DNA of 64,000 bases from Acetobacterium sp. KB-1 (GCF_003260995.1 NZ_CP030040.1:2651176-2715175), one strand, 5' to 3'; positions 1-12,248 are shown, counted from the stretch's first letter. Made by a program: numbers and translations. The notes: generated from the letters alone by a model not told the origin.

Positions 1-227
1 TGTGTGATCTCCCGTCCACTTAGAAAAATCTCACCTTCATTGGGATTTTCCAGTCGGGTAATCAGTTTTGCTACCGTGCTTTTGCCGCTGCCACTTTCGC
101 CAACAAAACCAAAAATTTCGCCCTGATTAATATAAAAACTGAGTTGCCTAAGTGCGCTTATTTCAAATTTTGCCTTTTTATAACACTTGCTTATATTTTT
201 GAGCTCAAGAACCGGTTTTTTATTCAT
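1..227 (-). CDS. ABC transporter ATP-binding protein, DppF/NikE type (partial)
   Basis: N-terminal fragment of the second ATPase of a nickel/oligopeptide importer; the rest lies beyond the window edge. The translation begins MNKKPVLELKNISKCYKK and reaches a Walker A motif GESGSGKST, followed by a LITRLENPNEGEI stretch typical of the OppF/DppF/NikE half. A GGAG ribosome site sits about 10 bases before the ATG, inside the last codons of the upstream ATPase gene, so the two are translationally linked. It would hydrolyse ATP at the cytoplasmic face together with its partner. Substrate cannot be read from this fragment; the operon lies behind a cobalamin riboswitch, which points to cobalt, nickel or a corrinoid rather than peptides (inference). 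Confidence 0.9.
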   Translation of the reverse strand, partial: MNKKPVLELKNISKCYKKAKFEISALRQLSFYINQGEIFGFVGESGSGKSTVAKLITRLENPNEGEIFLSGREIT

Positions 228-232
228 CTTTA

Positions 233-1183
233 TTAAACTCCACAGCCATGCTGACAACTCGTCCAATGATTTTCGGCAACCTTAAACAAATCCTGATTTT
301 TTGTTCTACACGCCTCACAGCCATGGATGCAACGACCGGCAAAACCACAGCCGCATTTAACTTCATTAAACGTCGGCGGTCGTCCTTTTAATCCCACCGG
401 TCGTTTGCCATCCAGCCTGGGGATGGCTTCTAAGAGAGCTCGGGTATAGGGATGGCGATGATTTCTGATTACTTCTGCTTTTTCCCCATATTCAACTATC
501 CGTCCGGCGTACATAACCGCAATTTTATCAGCCATTTTTGAAACAACCCCCATATTGTGGGTAATGATCACAATTGATGTGCCAAAGCGCTCCCGCAGCC
601 CCATCATCTCATCCACTACCTGAGCTTGAATCGTTACATCCAGAGCACTGGTTGGTTCATCTGCCAACAAAAGTTTTGGCTCCATAATCATTGCCAGAGC
701 AATGGCAATCCGCTGATTCATGCCCCCGCTTAATTCATAGGGATAACTGTTTAAAACGCGTTCGCCATCCTTTAGATTCAGTTTATCCAGAAGACTTAAT
801 ATCCGTTCCCCAGCTTCTTTTTTATCGATTTTAACATGACTCTGCATGGTTTCAATGAATTGTTTTTTTATCCGTCTGAGCGGGTTTAGAGACGAACCGG
901 GATTCTGAAAAATAACGCCCATCTGCGAACCGCGGAAGGCTCTTTTTTCCTCATTGGATAAATTTCTCATATCCTTTCCCTGAAAATAAATATTTCCCTG
1001 TTGAATAGTCACACCCGTATCGGATAATTGCATAATGGCTTTTAAGAGCGTACTTTTGCCGCTGCCGCTTTCTCCGACGATGCCAAGGATTTCACCTTTT
1101 TCTACCGAAAACTCGGCATTTTTAATGATCTCTATCTTGCCATAGCCAACATCAAGATTCTTTACTTCCAAAAGACTGTTCAT
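233..1183 (-). CDS. ABC transporter ATP-binding protein, DppD/NikD type
   Basis: 316-residue ATPase of a family-5 (peptide/nickel) ABC importer. Visible motifs are Walker A GESGSGKST near residue 37, the Q-loop region FQNPGSSLNP, signature LSGGMNQR, Walker B LLLADEPTSALD and the switch histidine in IITHNMG. The C-terminal tail after residue 260 has the cysteine-rich segment CGCGFAGRCIHGCEACR, a variant of the C-terminal oligopeptide/dipeptide ABC region. It powers uptake with the permeases and lipoprotein encoded upstream in the same minus-strand operon. The order (permease, permease, binding protein, ATPase, ATPase) matches Nik/Dpp operons. The 117-base gap before it holds no clear promoter. 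Confidence 0.95.
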   Translation of the reverse strand: MNSLLEVKNLDVGYGKIEIIKNAEFSVEKGEILGIVGESGSGKSTLLKAIMQLSDTGVTIQQGNIYFQGKDMRNLSNEEKRAFRGSQMGVIFQNPGSSLNPLRRIKKQFIETMQSHVKIDKKEAGERILSLLDKLNLKDGERVLNSYPYELSGGMNQRIAIALAMIMEPKLLLADEPTSALDVTIQAQVVDEMMGLRERFGTSIVIITHNMGVVSKMADKIAVMYAGRIVEYGEKAEVIRNHRHPYTRALLEAIPRLDGKRPVGLKGRPPTFNEVKCGCGFAGRCIHGCEACRTKNQDLFKVAENHWTSCQHGCGV

Positions 1184-1300
1184 CCTGATTCCTCTCGTTT
1201 TTTGGTATCCTTATCTTTTGTCCGGACATTAAAACATCTGCGCTCGAATTCGTTTATGAGACACTAATCCGAGCACAGTCAAACCTCCTGGATTGCTTTT

Positions 1301-2818
1301 TTAGTTCATATCCATTTCCGCATTCATCTGATAATAATCGGTTGGATGTGGTTTTAAACCGGTAATATTGGCATCCATATACATTGCCATATTGACAAAA
1401 CCAATATTGTCAAAAGCAAACTCATCTAAAGCCTTTTGTTGCACCTCGATGGCCAATTGAGCCCGCTTATCACTGTCGAATTCAGCTTTTAATTCGGTTA
1501 ACAATTGATCTGTCTCAGCATTGTAGTAATGTCCAAAATTCGTCACACCAGCGGTTCCCAATGTACCACTTAAGAACGCCTGCGGATCGCCTACAGCGGT
1601 AGTTACAATACTGTAAATGCCAATATCAAATTCACCGGCTTTAAAAAAGTCCGAATTATCATGAACCGTTACTTCTCCCCCGATGCCAATGGCTTTTAGT
1701 TCCGACTGAAGCTCGGTCACAATGGCTTCATTTTTTAATCGTTTATAGGTAACAATGCTCACGCTTAGCGGTTTTCCGTCTTTTTCAACAATCCCATCAC
1801 CATCGGTGTCAATATAACCGGCCGCACTAAGTACTTTTTTTGCTTCTTCCACGTTAAAGATTGCTCCTTTTAAATGGCTGCCGCCGTAGGCCAGATCGTT
1901 TGGAAACGCTCCCACTGCCGGTGTAATTGATCCATCAAAAAGGAAATCTGCCATGCCCTCTTTATCAATGGCCATCGATATCGCTTGACGCACAGCCTGA
2001 TCGGCTACCGTCTGAAGATTGTAATACAAGAAATAAGCCCGGGAGGTTGATACTTCTTCAATTTTAAAATCGTTATTTGATTCAAAGGTTTCCCGACTGT
2101 CGGAGGTTAAATTCATTGCCACATCAACCTCTCCTGATTGAAGGGCCATCGCCATCGTATCCGTATCCGTTACAAATTTGACCTGAACCGTATCAATTTT
2201 TGGTGTGCCATCCCAATAATTTTTGTTCGCCGTTAAATCGATCGTCGTTTTTTCAACGAAATCTGCGACCACATAGGGACCGGTTCCAATCGGTGCCTTA
2301 TCAAGATCTGCGGTTTTATCCAGATCAATAATCGACGTATAAGGATCACACAATTCATTAATCAGGGTAGGAAACGGACTGGCCGTTGTGATTGTTATAA
2401 CATTGCCCGCCACAACATAAGCGGCTTCGCCAAATGCAGCGGCTCGTTTATTGGTACTGCCAACCCGTTTTAAGTTGTTTACAACCATCTCGGCGGTTAA
2501 CGGGTCGCCGTTAGAAAAGGTGACCTTATCCTTAATGGTAATTTTCCAGGTATTGGTATCCACATTTTCATAAGACTCCGCCAACCACGGCTCTGGTACC
2601 AGCTCCATGTCCAATTTAAAGAGGGTCTCTGAAATAGCATAACGGACAGTAAACCAACCCTGCCAATCGACAGCCGGATCAAGCGAGCTCACCGCCTGTG
2701 TCTCACCCCAAACCAGATGTTTTTCTCCCGAGCTTCCGGTTTCACTGTTTCCACACCCTGCTAAAACAGCAACCATTAATATCAATGACAACAACATGAT
2801 CAATACTTTTCTTTTCAT
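1301..2818 (-). CDS. ABC transporter substrate-binding lipoprotein, family 5 (SBP_bac_5)
   Basis: 505-residue solute receptor. It starts with a lipoprotein signal (KRK, hydrophobic stretch, lipobox VLAGC with the lipidated Cys at about residue 22), so it is anchored outside the membrane and delivers ligand to the permeases. The body has family-5 landmarks: LDPAVDW near the mature N terminus, an AESYENVD..W segment and IGTGPYVV. The family binds peptides, nickel, or metal-metallophore complexes, and sequence alone does not settle which. An upstream in-frame GTG overlaps the AGGAG ribosome site, so I chose the ATG five bases downstream of that site. The position behind a B12 riboswitch suggests a cobalt, nickel or corrinoid ligand (inference). 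Confidence 0.93.
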   Translation of the reverse strand: MKRKVLIMLLSLILMVAVLAGCGNSETGSSGEKHLVWGETQAVSSLDPAVDWQGWFTVRYAISETLFKLDMELVPEPWLAESYENVDTNTWKITIKDKVTFSNGDPLTAEMVVNNLKRVGSTNKRAAAFGEAAYVVAGNVITITTASPFPTLINELCDPYTSIIDLDKTADLDKAPIGTGPYVVADFVEKTTIDLTANKNYWDGTPKIDTVQVKFVTDTDTMAMALQSGEVDVAMNLTSDSRETFESNNDFKIEEVSTSRAYFLYYNLQTVADQAVRQAISMAIDKEGMADFLFDGSITPAVGAFPNDLAYGGSHLKGAIFNVEEAKKVLSAAGYIDTDGDGIVEKDGKPLSVSIVTYKRLKNEAIVTELQSELKAIGIGGEVTVHDNSDFFKAGEFDIGIYSIVTTAVGDPQAFLSGTLGTAGVTNFGHYYNAETDQLLTELKAEFDSDKRAQLAIEVQQKALDEFAFDNIGFVNMAMYMDANITGLKPHPTDYYQMNAEMDMN

Positions 2819-2859
2819 ATTCACTCCTTTTTATTTTTATTTAAAACCAGTAGCTGGTT

Positions 2860-3696
2860 TTAGATCGTTTGTTGTTTGGGTTCTAATAAATCCCGAACTG
2901 TATCACCGAGAAGATTAAAAATCATCACCGCTACCAACATAACTACCCCTGGGTAGAGAATAATCCAAGGGGCCGTCTGCATCAGACTACGGCCTTCATT
3001 GATCATTGAGCCCCACTCGGCCTGGGGAATCTGCACGCCGATTCCTAGAAAGGACAATCCGGCGATGCCCATCATCATTCCACCAATTTGCAGGGTTGCC
3101 GTAACAATTAAGGGTCCTGAAATATTCGGTAACATATGCCGCCACATGATCCGGGAATGACTGTTTCCGGAAATCCTGGCGGCTTGAATATAAACCTCAG
3201 ACTTTACTACCATGACACTGCCCCGGGCTAATCGTGCATACTGGGTCCAGCCGGTCACCGCCAGGGCAATCATGGCATTGATCAGACCACCACCTAAAAT
3301 ACCCGCTACCGCAATGGCCAGAATCATATCCGGAAAAGCCAACAATATATCAACCACACCCATCAGTGCCCGGTCAACCTTTCCGCCATAATATCCGCAA
3401 ACCACCCCATAGGCCGTTCCAAAGATAAAGGTCCCCATTACTAATGCCAGGGAAGCAAAGATGGAAACCTTGGCACCCATTAACACTCTTGAAAAAACAC
3501 ATCGGCCATAACTATCGGTACCAAAAGGATATTCTGACGAGGGCGGTTGCTTCGCCAATTTTAAATCGGTTAAATTTGGATCATGGGGACACAGCCAGGG
3601 TGCTACTAGACTTAAAACGATTAGAATCAGGACAACACCGAAAAGAAAATACAAACGCTTATGAACGGCATCCATTGGCAGTTTTATTTTTTTCAT
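2860..3696 (-). CDS. ABC transporter permease, DppC/NikC type
   Basis: 278-residue inner-membrane permease. The N terminus has one membrane helix (residues about 15-33), then the conserved HDPN...HPFGTD-like segment (here PHDPNLTDL and YPFGTDSYGRCVFSR), then five further hydrophobic helices. The EAA-type cytoplasmic loop that docks the ATPase reads AARISGNSHSRIMWRHMLPN. Length and layout are normal for the C-type permease of nickel and dipeptide systems. It begins one base after the stop of the B-type permease, so the two are almost certainly translated together and form the transmembrane heterodimer. Confidence 0.95.
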   Translation of the reverse strand: MKKIKLPMDAVHKRLYFLFGVVLILIVLSLVAPWLCPHDPNLTDLKLAKQPPSSEYPFGTDSYGRCVFSRVLMGAKVSIFASLALVMGTFIFGTAYGVVCGYYGGKVDRALMGVVDILLAFPDMILAIAVAGILGGGLINAMIALAVTGWTQYARLARGSVMVVKSEVYIQAARISGNSHSRIMWRHMLPNISGPLIVTATLQIGGMMMGIAGLSFLGIGVQIPQAEWGSMINEGRSLMQTAPWIILYPGVVMLVAVMIFNLLGDTVRDLLEPKQQTI

Positions 3697-3697
3697 T

Positions 3698-4636
3698 TTA
3701 GGTTTCCCACCCTTCTTTAACCCGCGGATCTAAAAGATGATAGGATAAATCGGTTAATAAATTAACCACAACATAGATAATTGCCATCCACACCACAAAA
3801 CCCTGAATCACCGGATAATCTCGGGCGCCGATGGCATCAACAACCATTTTCCCCAACCCCCGCCAGACAAAGATGGTTTCCACCACTGCTGCGCCGCCTA
3901 AAAGCGACCCGATCGATAGACCAATCAGGGTTACCACCGTGATCATCGAATTTCTTAATACATTTTTATACAAGATAACATTTTCCTGAATCCCCCGGGA
4001 GCGGGCTCCCATCACGTAATCTTTATTTAGTTCTTCCAGAACGGCAGCGCGAATCTGACGAATATATTTTGAGATCATCACCGTCGATAGTGCAATGGTG
4101 GGCAAAATCAAGCCTCGAATCGATCCTGTTGCTAACACTGGCAACCAGTTTAATTGCATGGCAAAAACATAAATCAGAACCAATGCCAGAAAAAAGTTGG
4201 GAATTGAGGTGCCCACAAAGGTAAAAAAACGAATGCTATAATCAACCCATTGATTTTGCCGGATAGCTGCTAAAATCCCCAGCGGAATGGCAATTAAAAG
4301 CGTTAAGAGCATCGAACTGACGGCCAGAATAATGGTTGAGGGCATTGCCGTTACTATTTTTTGACTAACTGGTACATTATCAATATAAGAGACCCCCATA
4401 TCACCTGTTAAAAGATTTAAAAGCCAGCTCAGGTATTGTTCCAGAAAGGGTTTGTTTAATCCCATCTCTTCTCTTGTTTCATCAAGGATCTCCTGGCTGA
4501 CTGCGGTTCCCTGAGCTGAGAGTTTCATTTCAGCGGGGTCACTAGGCGCAAGATACATTAATGCAAAGGTGATAAAACTAACACCAAGCAGTATTGGAAT
4601 TAACTGCACTAACCGCTTCCTAATATATTTTCCCAC
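3698..4636 (-). CDS. ABC transporter permease, DppB/NikB type
   Basis: 312-residue inner-membrane permease, first gene of the riboswitch-controlled operon. It starts with the family hallmark YIRKRLVQLIPILLGVSFITF and has six hydrophobic helices. The ATPase-docking loop near residue 205-225 is present (DYVMGARSRGI) and the C terminus ends in LLDPRVKEGW, as usual for B-type subunits. Its 5' leader of about 350 bases contains a promoter, a cobalamin riboswitch and an intrinsic terminator, so expression of the whole transporter should fall when adenosyl- or methylcobalamin is plentiful. Confidence 0.95.
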   Translation of the reverse strand: MGKYIRKRLVQLIPILLGVSFITFALMYLAPSDPAEMKLSAQGTAVSQEILDETREEMGLNKPFLEQYLSWLLNLLTGDMGVSYIDNVPVSQKIVTAMPSTIILAVSSMLLTLLIAIPLGILAAIRQNQWVDYSIRFFTFVGTSIPNFFLALVLIYVFAMQLNWLPVLATGSIRGLILPTIALSTVMISKYIRQIRAAVLEELNKDYVMGARSRGIQENVILYKNVLRNSMITVVTLIGLSIGSLLGGAAVVETIFVWRGLGKMVVDAIGARDYPVIQGFVVWMAIIYVVVNLLTDLSYHLLDPRVKEGWET

Positions 4637-4715
4637 GCATTCACCCCTTGATTTTTATTTTGTTAGTATATTCTAACTCCATACATCATGTCAATTGATT
4701 TTTCCTTGAGCCCAT

Positions 4716-4750
4716 AAAAAAACTCACTATCCATAAAAGACAGTGAGTTT
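4716..4750 (-). terminator. Intrinsic terminator of the cobalamin riboswitch
   Basis: On the minus strand a stem AAACTCACTGTC / GGATAGTGAGTTT closes a short TTTTAT loop and runs into seven T. It lies between the riboswitch aptamer and the first permease gene, so it is the probable expression platform through which B12 binding stops transcription. Confidence 0.9.
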
Positions 4751-4807
4751 GTATTTTTCACAGCACAAAATCATCCTCTATCTTCCGTAGAGTATTAAGA
4801 CAATAAA

Positions 4808-4966
4808 CAGGCAGGTCTTCTGGCTCAAGTTTCAATACATCACATCCTGCCTATTTGTGGCATTTCTGGTGTGACTTTTCTCTTACAGCGGCGGGACCGC
4901 GTGGGATTTACACCCAACTTCCCTTTTCACCAGCTTATCATTTTTTAATGACAGCTGACACCTGGT
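4808..4966 (-). promoter_or_regulatory. Cobalamin (B12) riboswitch
   Basis: Read on the minus strand, the conserved blocks appear in order: AGGTGTC, then GGTGAAAAGGGAA, the GTGTAAATCCCACGCGGTCCCGCC core, GCTGTAA, and near the 3' side GAGCCAGAAGACCTGCC. The 3' GGCAGG block and its partner can pair to close the receptor. These are the diagnostic boxes of the AdoCbl-class riboswitch, including the B12-box. Its own promoter is upstream and an intrinsic terminator downstream, before a nickel/dipeptide-type ABC transporter. Confidence 0.97.
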
Positions 4967-4988
4967 TAATATTTAATTATTTTTGGGT

Positions 4989-5017
4989 AATATATATCAG
5001 AACAAAACAAATGTCAA
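4989..5017 (-). promoter_or_regulatory. Promoter of the B12 riboswitch operon
   Basis: On the minus strand TTGACA and TATATT are separated by 17 bases, a near-consensus sigma-A promoter placed about 20 bases before the riboswitch aptamer. Confidence 0.75.
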
Positions 5018-5083
5018 GACTCTGTTTTAACTTACACCTCTGTTGTCATTCATAAACGCTAGGTAAATAACTAAATTTTTTGT

Positions 5084-5178
5084 AAAAAAAACCACGAAAA
5101 TTAATAAACTTAACCTTCATGGCCTTTCTATTGATCTTAAATCAATATTTGTTATCCTCTAGTTTTTAGATCCAACCT
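5084..5178 (-). ncRNA. Candidate small RNA with its own promoter and terminator
   Basis: A stretch of about 95 bases on the minus strand follows a good promoter and ends in a hairpin (CCATGAA paired with TTCGTGG, one G-U pair) plus eight T. It also contains a short hairpin ATTGAT-TTAAG-ATCAAT. No ORF with a ribosome site is visible in it. It ends before the separate promoter of the B12 riboswitch, so it does not look like a leader of that operon. Alternatively it is a terminator for read-through from the PTS genes. I do not recognise it as a known RNA family. Confidence 0.4.
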
Positions 5179-5184
5179 AAATAA

Positions 5185-5214
5185 ATTATACGTTAAATTA
5201 TTATCAATTGTCAA
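5185..5214 (-). promoter_or_regulatory. Promoter of the candidate small RNA
   Basis: On the minus strand TTGACA and TATAAT (both exact consensus) are separated by 18 bases. The -35 box lies just beyond the stop codon of the PTS IIB gene. There is no coding gene directly downstream, which is why a small RNA is proposed. Confidence 0.6.
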
Positions 5215-5216
5215 TT

Positions 5217-5501
5217 CTATTTTTTTAATATTTCAATCAACTGGTCAATGGTACTTTGTAAATTAATCCCGGTTAAAAAAGCGCGGCCATTAATCACCGG
5301 AATATCAATGTCCCCTTCCAGTTGACAGGTACAGACAATCGCATCGGGATGTAATTCTTGATACTTTTTAAAGGCATCTACCGCTTTGGCTTGAACAGTT
5401 TGACAGGCAATCCCATTTTCCAGCGCAATCTGTTCAATCTTTTTGGCAACTACAGTCGAGGTCGCCAGGGCAGTTCCACACGCAACTAAAACAAGTTTCA
5501 T
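5217..5501 (-). CDS. PTS sugar transporter subunit IIB, galactitol/lactose-like fold
   Basis: 94-residue cytoplasmic phosphocarrier. The N terminus KLVLVACGTALATST is the P-loop-like site of PTS IIB proteins of the galactitol (GatB) type; Cys8 would carry the phosphate. Length is normal. It lies third in a minus-strand string after PTS IIA and ribulose-phosphate epimerase. No membrane subunit IIC is present in the neighbourhood, so either the partner permease is encoded elsewhere or these proteins have a regulatory role. Sugar specificity is not readable; the epimerase neighbour suggests a pentitol or pentulose route (inference). Confidence 0.88.
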   Translation of the reverse strand: MKLVLVACGTALATSTVVAKKIEQIALENGIACQTVQAKAVDAFKKYQELHPDAIVCTCQLEGDIDIPVINGRAFLTGINLQSTIDQLIEILKK

Positions 5502-5538
5502 CGTTAATTCCCTCTTTCAATAATTAGAATTTTAGAAT

Positions 5539-6189
5539 TTATCCCTTGATGATTTTTTTGAACTGTCCTAAATTTTCTTTCATATCGCCTTTAAATAAGC
5601 AGGATCCGGAAACAATGACATTGGCCCCAGCTTCCACTACTTCTTTTAGGGTGTTAAAATTAATTCCCCCATCAACCTGAAGATCAATATTTCGATTACC
5701 AATCATTTGGCGACAGGCGCTTATTTTTTCGGTGCTTTCTGGAATATAGCTTTGTCCGCCAAAACCGGGATAGACACACATAATCAGGATCATGCTAATG
5801 TGATCAAGATACGGCTTTATCACCTCCAGAGAAGTATCCGGAGAAACCACCAGTCCGGGTCTGACCCCTTTTTTTACAATGGCGTCAATACAGTCCTTAA
5901 TCTCCCCATCCGACTCCACATGAACGGTAATGATATCCGCTCCGGCATCAGCAAACCGATCGATATATTTTAGCGGCTCGCTAATCATGAGGTGAACATC
6001 AAAGGGGATCTTTATGGTCTTTCGCAGGCTCGCCACCTGATCCGGACCGATGGTAATATTGGGCACAAAATGTCCATCCATAATATCCACATGGAGATAA
6101 TCGGCGCCATTTTTTTCAACTTCTTTTAGATCCCGTTCCAGATTAGAAAAATCTGCACTGAGCATAGAGGGTGCTATTTTAATATTCAT
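5539..6189 (-). CDS. rpe: Ribulose-phosphate 3-epimerase
   Basis: 216 residues; interconverts D-ribulose 5-phosphate and D-xylulose 5-phosphate in the pentose phosphate pathway, in the cytoplasm. The TIM-barrel family signatures are all visible: APSMLSADF at the N terminus, HVDIMDGHFVPNITIGP with metal-binding His and Asp, DVHLMI, the PGFGGQ phosphate-loop region and QVDGGIN with the second catalytic Asp. Length is typical. It sits between PTS IIA and IIB genes downstream of gyrA, suggesting that the PTS pair serves a pentose-related sugar, although Rpe is also a housekeeping enzyme. Confidence 0.97.
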   Translation of the reverse strand: MNIKIAPSMLSADFSNLERDLKEVEKNGADYLHVDIMDGHFVPNITIGPDQVASLRKTIKIPFDVHLMISEPLKYIDRFADAGADIITVHVESDGEIKDCIDAIVKKGVRPGLVVSPDTSLEVIKPYLDHISMILIMCVYPGFGGQSYIPESTEKISACRQMIGNRNIDLQVDGGINFNTLKEVVEAGANVIVSGSCLFKGDMKENLGQFKKIIKG

Positions 6190-6225
6190 TGATATCTACT
6201 TTCCTTTTGAAATGCTGTAACCGGA

Positions 6226-6678
6226 TTATAAAAAGGTCTTAATAAGATTGTAAATCATTTGCGGCTCTTTTGCATCTTTTATTTTTTGTAACATTTTTTC
6301 ATTTTGAATAATGGTAATGATCGTCTGTAAGATCTTTAGTTGTTTTTCAGGATTATTAATGGCCAGTAAAAAAATTATCTGGACCGAAATACTTTCCTTG
6401 GGATTCCCCATGCCAGCAAAAACAATGGTGTTTTTTAACGTCACAATGGAAATACTTTCTTTTAATACATATTTCGCTTCAGTATGGGGCAACGCCACCC
6501 CTATTTTTGTGGGTAAACCGGTCGGAAAGGTTCTTTCTCTTTCCACTACCGCTTCAACAAAATCTTCAGTAACACACCCCTGCGAAAGCAGCGGTGTGGC
6601 TGCTAACGCAATGGCATCAAACTGATCCTTGACCGTACAATTGACTTGAATGCGATCGATATGGATTAACGAGTCCAT
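6226..6678 (-). CDS. PTS sugar transporter subunit IIA (fructose/mannitol-type, EIIA_2)
   Basis: 150-residue phosphotransferase domain. The active-site histidine is in GVALPHTEAKYV (about residue 66), matching the GIA(I/V)PH motif of EIIA type 2, and the upstream block FPTGLPTKIGVALPH is characteristic. It would pass phosphate from HPr to the IIB protein encoded two genes downstream. Its ATG overlaps the gyrA stop codon by one base (TAATG), so it is translationally coupled to gyrA. That is an unusual attachment of a sugar-PTS gene to the gyrase operon. No IIC gene is seen in this cluster. Confidence 0.9.
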   Translation of the reverse strand: MDSLIHIDRIQVNCTVKDQFDAIALAATPLLSQGCVTEDFVEAVVERERTFPTGLPTKIGVALPHTEAKYVLKESISIVTLKNTIVFAGMGNPKESISVQIIFLLAINNPEKQLKILQTIITIIQNEKMLQKIKDAKEPQMIYNLIKTFL

Positions 6679-9182
6679 TATTGTTTTTCAGTGGTATCAA
6701 CGAGTGTCATCTGATTTTCGCCGTCATCGTCGTCGAGATCATCCACTGGATCCTCCTTATAAACTTTAGAAATGGTGGCAATGGATTCTTCCGGTTTTAA
6801 TTTCATCAGACGAACACCCTGGGTATTGCGGCCAACGGCGGTAATATCATTACCGCCAAGCTTAATAACAACGCCCTGATTATTGATCATCATAATTTCG
6901 CCATCCCGGCTGATCACGCAGAAACCAACCAATTGACCGGTTTTTTTGGTGACTTTATAGGTTTGCACCCCTTTGCCGCCACGTTTTTGGGGACGATACA
7001 GATCAGAGGCACTGAGTTTACCATAGCCATTTTCACTAACGCAAAGGACGAAGAGTTCTTTTTTAACAATATCCATCCCAACAACCACATCATCTGCCCG
7101 CAGATCAATCCCCCGGACACCAATTGATGTTCGGCTGATTGGTCTTACTTCTTCAGAGCTAAAGCGGATTGCATAACCACATTGGGTTCCCATGACAATT
7201 TCTTCATCCTGAACAACCAACCGGACATTGATCAGCTCATCACCTTCTCTTAAATTAATGGCGATAATACCATTTTTACGGGAGGTATCATACTCGGTTA
7301 AATCGGTTTTCTTGATAATTCCCTGTTTAGTTGCCATAATCAGGCATTTATCGGCGGTGAATTCTTTGACCGGAATCATGGTTGCAATCTGTTCCCCTGC
7401 TTCGAGTGGCAACAGATTGACAATCGCCGTTCCTCTGGCCGTACGTCCACCTTCGGGAATTTCAAAGGCTTTTAAGCGATAAACCTTACCCAGATTAGTA
7501 AAGAACATCAAATAGTGATGGGTGGTGGTGGTAAAGAGGTGTTCAACAAAGTCATTTTCGCGGGTGCTAAGTGCAGTAATGCCTTTGCCACCCCGTTTTT
7601 GTGACCGGTAATTATCAGCGGTAATGCGCTTCACATAACCAATATGGGTCATCGTGATGACGACTTCTTCTTCTTCGATTAAATCTTCAATTTCAAAGTC
7701 TTCGACATCAATATCAAAGTTCGTGCGACGTTTGTCGCCATATTTTTCTTTAATTTCGATTAATTCTTCTTTGATAATATTAAGAACCAGTTGACCATCA
7801 CCTAAAATTGCTTTTAATTTGGCAATGGTGATCATCAGTTCTTTGTATTCTTCTTCGATCTTTTCCCGTTCCAGACCGGTTAAACGCTGGAGTCGCATGT
7901 CCAGAATCGCCTGGGCCTGAATTTCTGAGAGGCTAAACCGTAAAACTAACTGTTCCTTGGCGACTTTGCCATCGGCAGCAGCCCGGATTAATTTAATGAC
8001 CTCATCAATATGATCCAGAGCAATTTTTAAACCTTCTAAAATATGGGCTCTGGCTTCCGCTTTTTTAAGATCAAAAATGGTTCGTCTGGTAATAATTTCT
8101 TTTTGATGTTCAATATAGTGAAAAAGAATTTCTTTTAAATTAAGCACCTTGGGTTCATTATTGACTAAAGCCAGCATGATCACCCCAAAGGTTTCCTGGA
8201 GCTGGGTATGCTTATATAACTGATTTAAAATAATCGTTTCGTTGGCATCCCGTTTTAAATCAATGATGATCGACATTCCTTTTTTCAGGTCGGACTCATC
8301 TCTTAAATCCGAGATTCCTTCAATTTTTTTCTCTTTTACCAGCTCAGCAATTTTTTCAACCAGCTTGGATTTATTAACCATGTAGGGGATTTCAGTGATA
8401 ACAATCTGCTTCTTCCCTTTTTTGGTGGTGACCACATCAACCTTACCACGAACCTTAATTCGTCCTCGGCCGGTACGATAGGCACTTTTAATGCCAGATT
8501 TACCTAAGACAATACCAGCAGTTGGAAAATCTGGTCCTTTGACATGCTTCATCAGCTCATCAATGGTAATCTCCGGATCATCAATAAAGGCGATGGTACC
8601 ATCAATGATTTCGCCCAGATTATGGGGCGGAATATTGGTGGCCATCCCGACGGCAATCCCGGAGGACCCATTTACTAAAAGATTAGGATATTTTGATGGC
8701 AAAACCGATGGTTCAGTTTCTGACTCATCAAAGTTAGGAACAAAGTCGACGGTTTCTTTATTAATATCCCGTAGCAGCTCAGCGGCTATTTTGCCCATCT
8801 TTGCTTCGGTATAACGCATCGCTGCGGCGCTGTCGCCATCGACTGAACCAAAGTTACCCTGACCATTAACAATCAGATAACGAATCGACCATTCCTGAGC
8901 CATTCGCACCATCGCATCATAAACCGATGAATCCCCGTGGGGGTGGTACTTACCTAAAACATCCCCGACGATACGGGCTGACTTACGAAAGGTTTTATCC
9001 GGAGTTAAGCCCAGTTGGCTCATGGCATAAATAATCCGGCGATGAACCGGTTTTAAGCCATCCCGAACATCCGGTAAGGCTCGACCTATGATGACACTCA
9101 TGGCATAGTCAATATAGGAAGTTTTCATTTCTTCTTCAATATTAATCGATTTTATCCGATCAAATTCAATTATTTCTTGCAT
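6678..9182 (-). CDS. gyrA: DNA gyrase subunit A
   Basis: 834 residues. GyrA forms the A2B2 gyrase that introduces negative supercoils. Seen: the breakage-reunion domain with catalytic Tyr124 in AMRYTEAKM, the quinolone-contact region [11 protein letters not shown] (serine at the usual resistance position, so wild-type looking), and the C-terminal beta-pinwheel with the GyrA box QKRGGKG. A second QKRGGKG copy occurs in a later blade. The tail is acidic (DDLDDDDGE). Length is normal for a Firmicutes GyrA. It follows gyrB after 20 bases and is followed without a gap by the PTS IIA gene. Confidence 0.99.
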   Translation of the reverse strand: MQEIIEFDRIKSINIEEEMKTSYIDYAMSVIIGRALPDVRDGLKPVHRRIIYAMSQLGLTPDKTFRKSARIVGDVLGKYHPHGDSSVYDAMVRMAQEWSIRYLIVNGQGNFGSVDGDSAAAMRYTEAKMGKIAAELLRDINKETVDFVPNFDESETEPSVLPSKYPNLLVNGSSGIAVGMATNIPPHNLGEIIDGTIAFIDDPEITIDELMKHVKGPDFPTAGIVLGKSGIKSAYRTGRGRIKVRGKVDVVTTKKGKKQIVITEIPYMVNKSKLVEKIAELVKEKKIEGISDLRDESDLKKGMSIIIDLKRDANETIILNQLYKHTQLQETFGVIMLALVNNEPKVLNLKEILFHYIEHQKEIITRRTIFDLKKAEARAHILEGLKIALDHIDEVIKLIRAAADGKVAKEQLVLRFSLSEIQAQAILDMRLQRLTGLEREKIEEEYKELMITIAKLKAILGDGQLVLNIIKEELIEIKEKYGDKRRTNFDIDVEDFEIEDLIEEEEVVITMTHIGYVKRITADNYRSQKRGGKGITALSTRENDFVEHLFTTTTHHYLMFFTNLGKVYRLKAFEIPEGGRTARGTAIVNLLPLEAGEQIATMIPVKEFTADKCLIMATKQGIIKKTDLTEYDTSRKNGIIAINLREGDELINVRLVVQDEEIVMGTQCGYAIRFSSEEVRPISRTSIGVRGIDLRADDVVVGMDIVKKELFVLCVSENGYGKLSASDLYRPQKRGGKGVQTYKVTKKTGQLVGFCVISRDGEIMMINNQGVVIKLGGNDITAVGRNTQGVRLMKLKPEESIATISKVYKEDPVDDLDDDDGENQMTLVDTTEKQ

Positions 9183-9202
9183 TTAACGTTACTCCTTCTT
9201 GA

Positions 9203-12229
<3,027 letters not shown>

Positions 12230-12248
<19 letters not shown>

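Noticed and set aside
1229-1276. A 15-codon GTG-started frame behind AGGAGG between the binding-protein gene and the ATPase gene on the minus strand
   Set aside because: Too short to support; the ribosome site may be a relic, and no coding pattern or family can be recognised.
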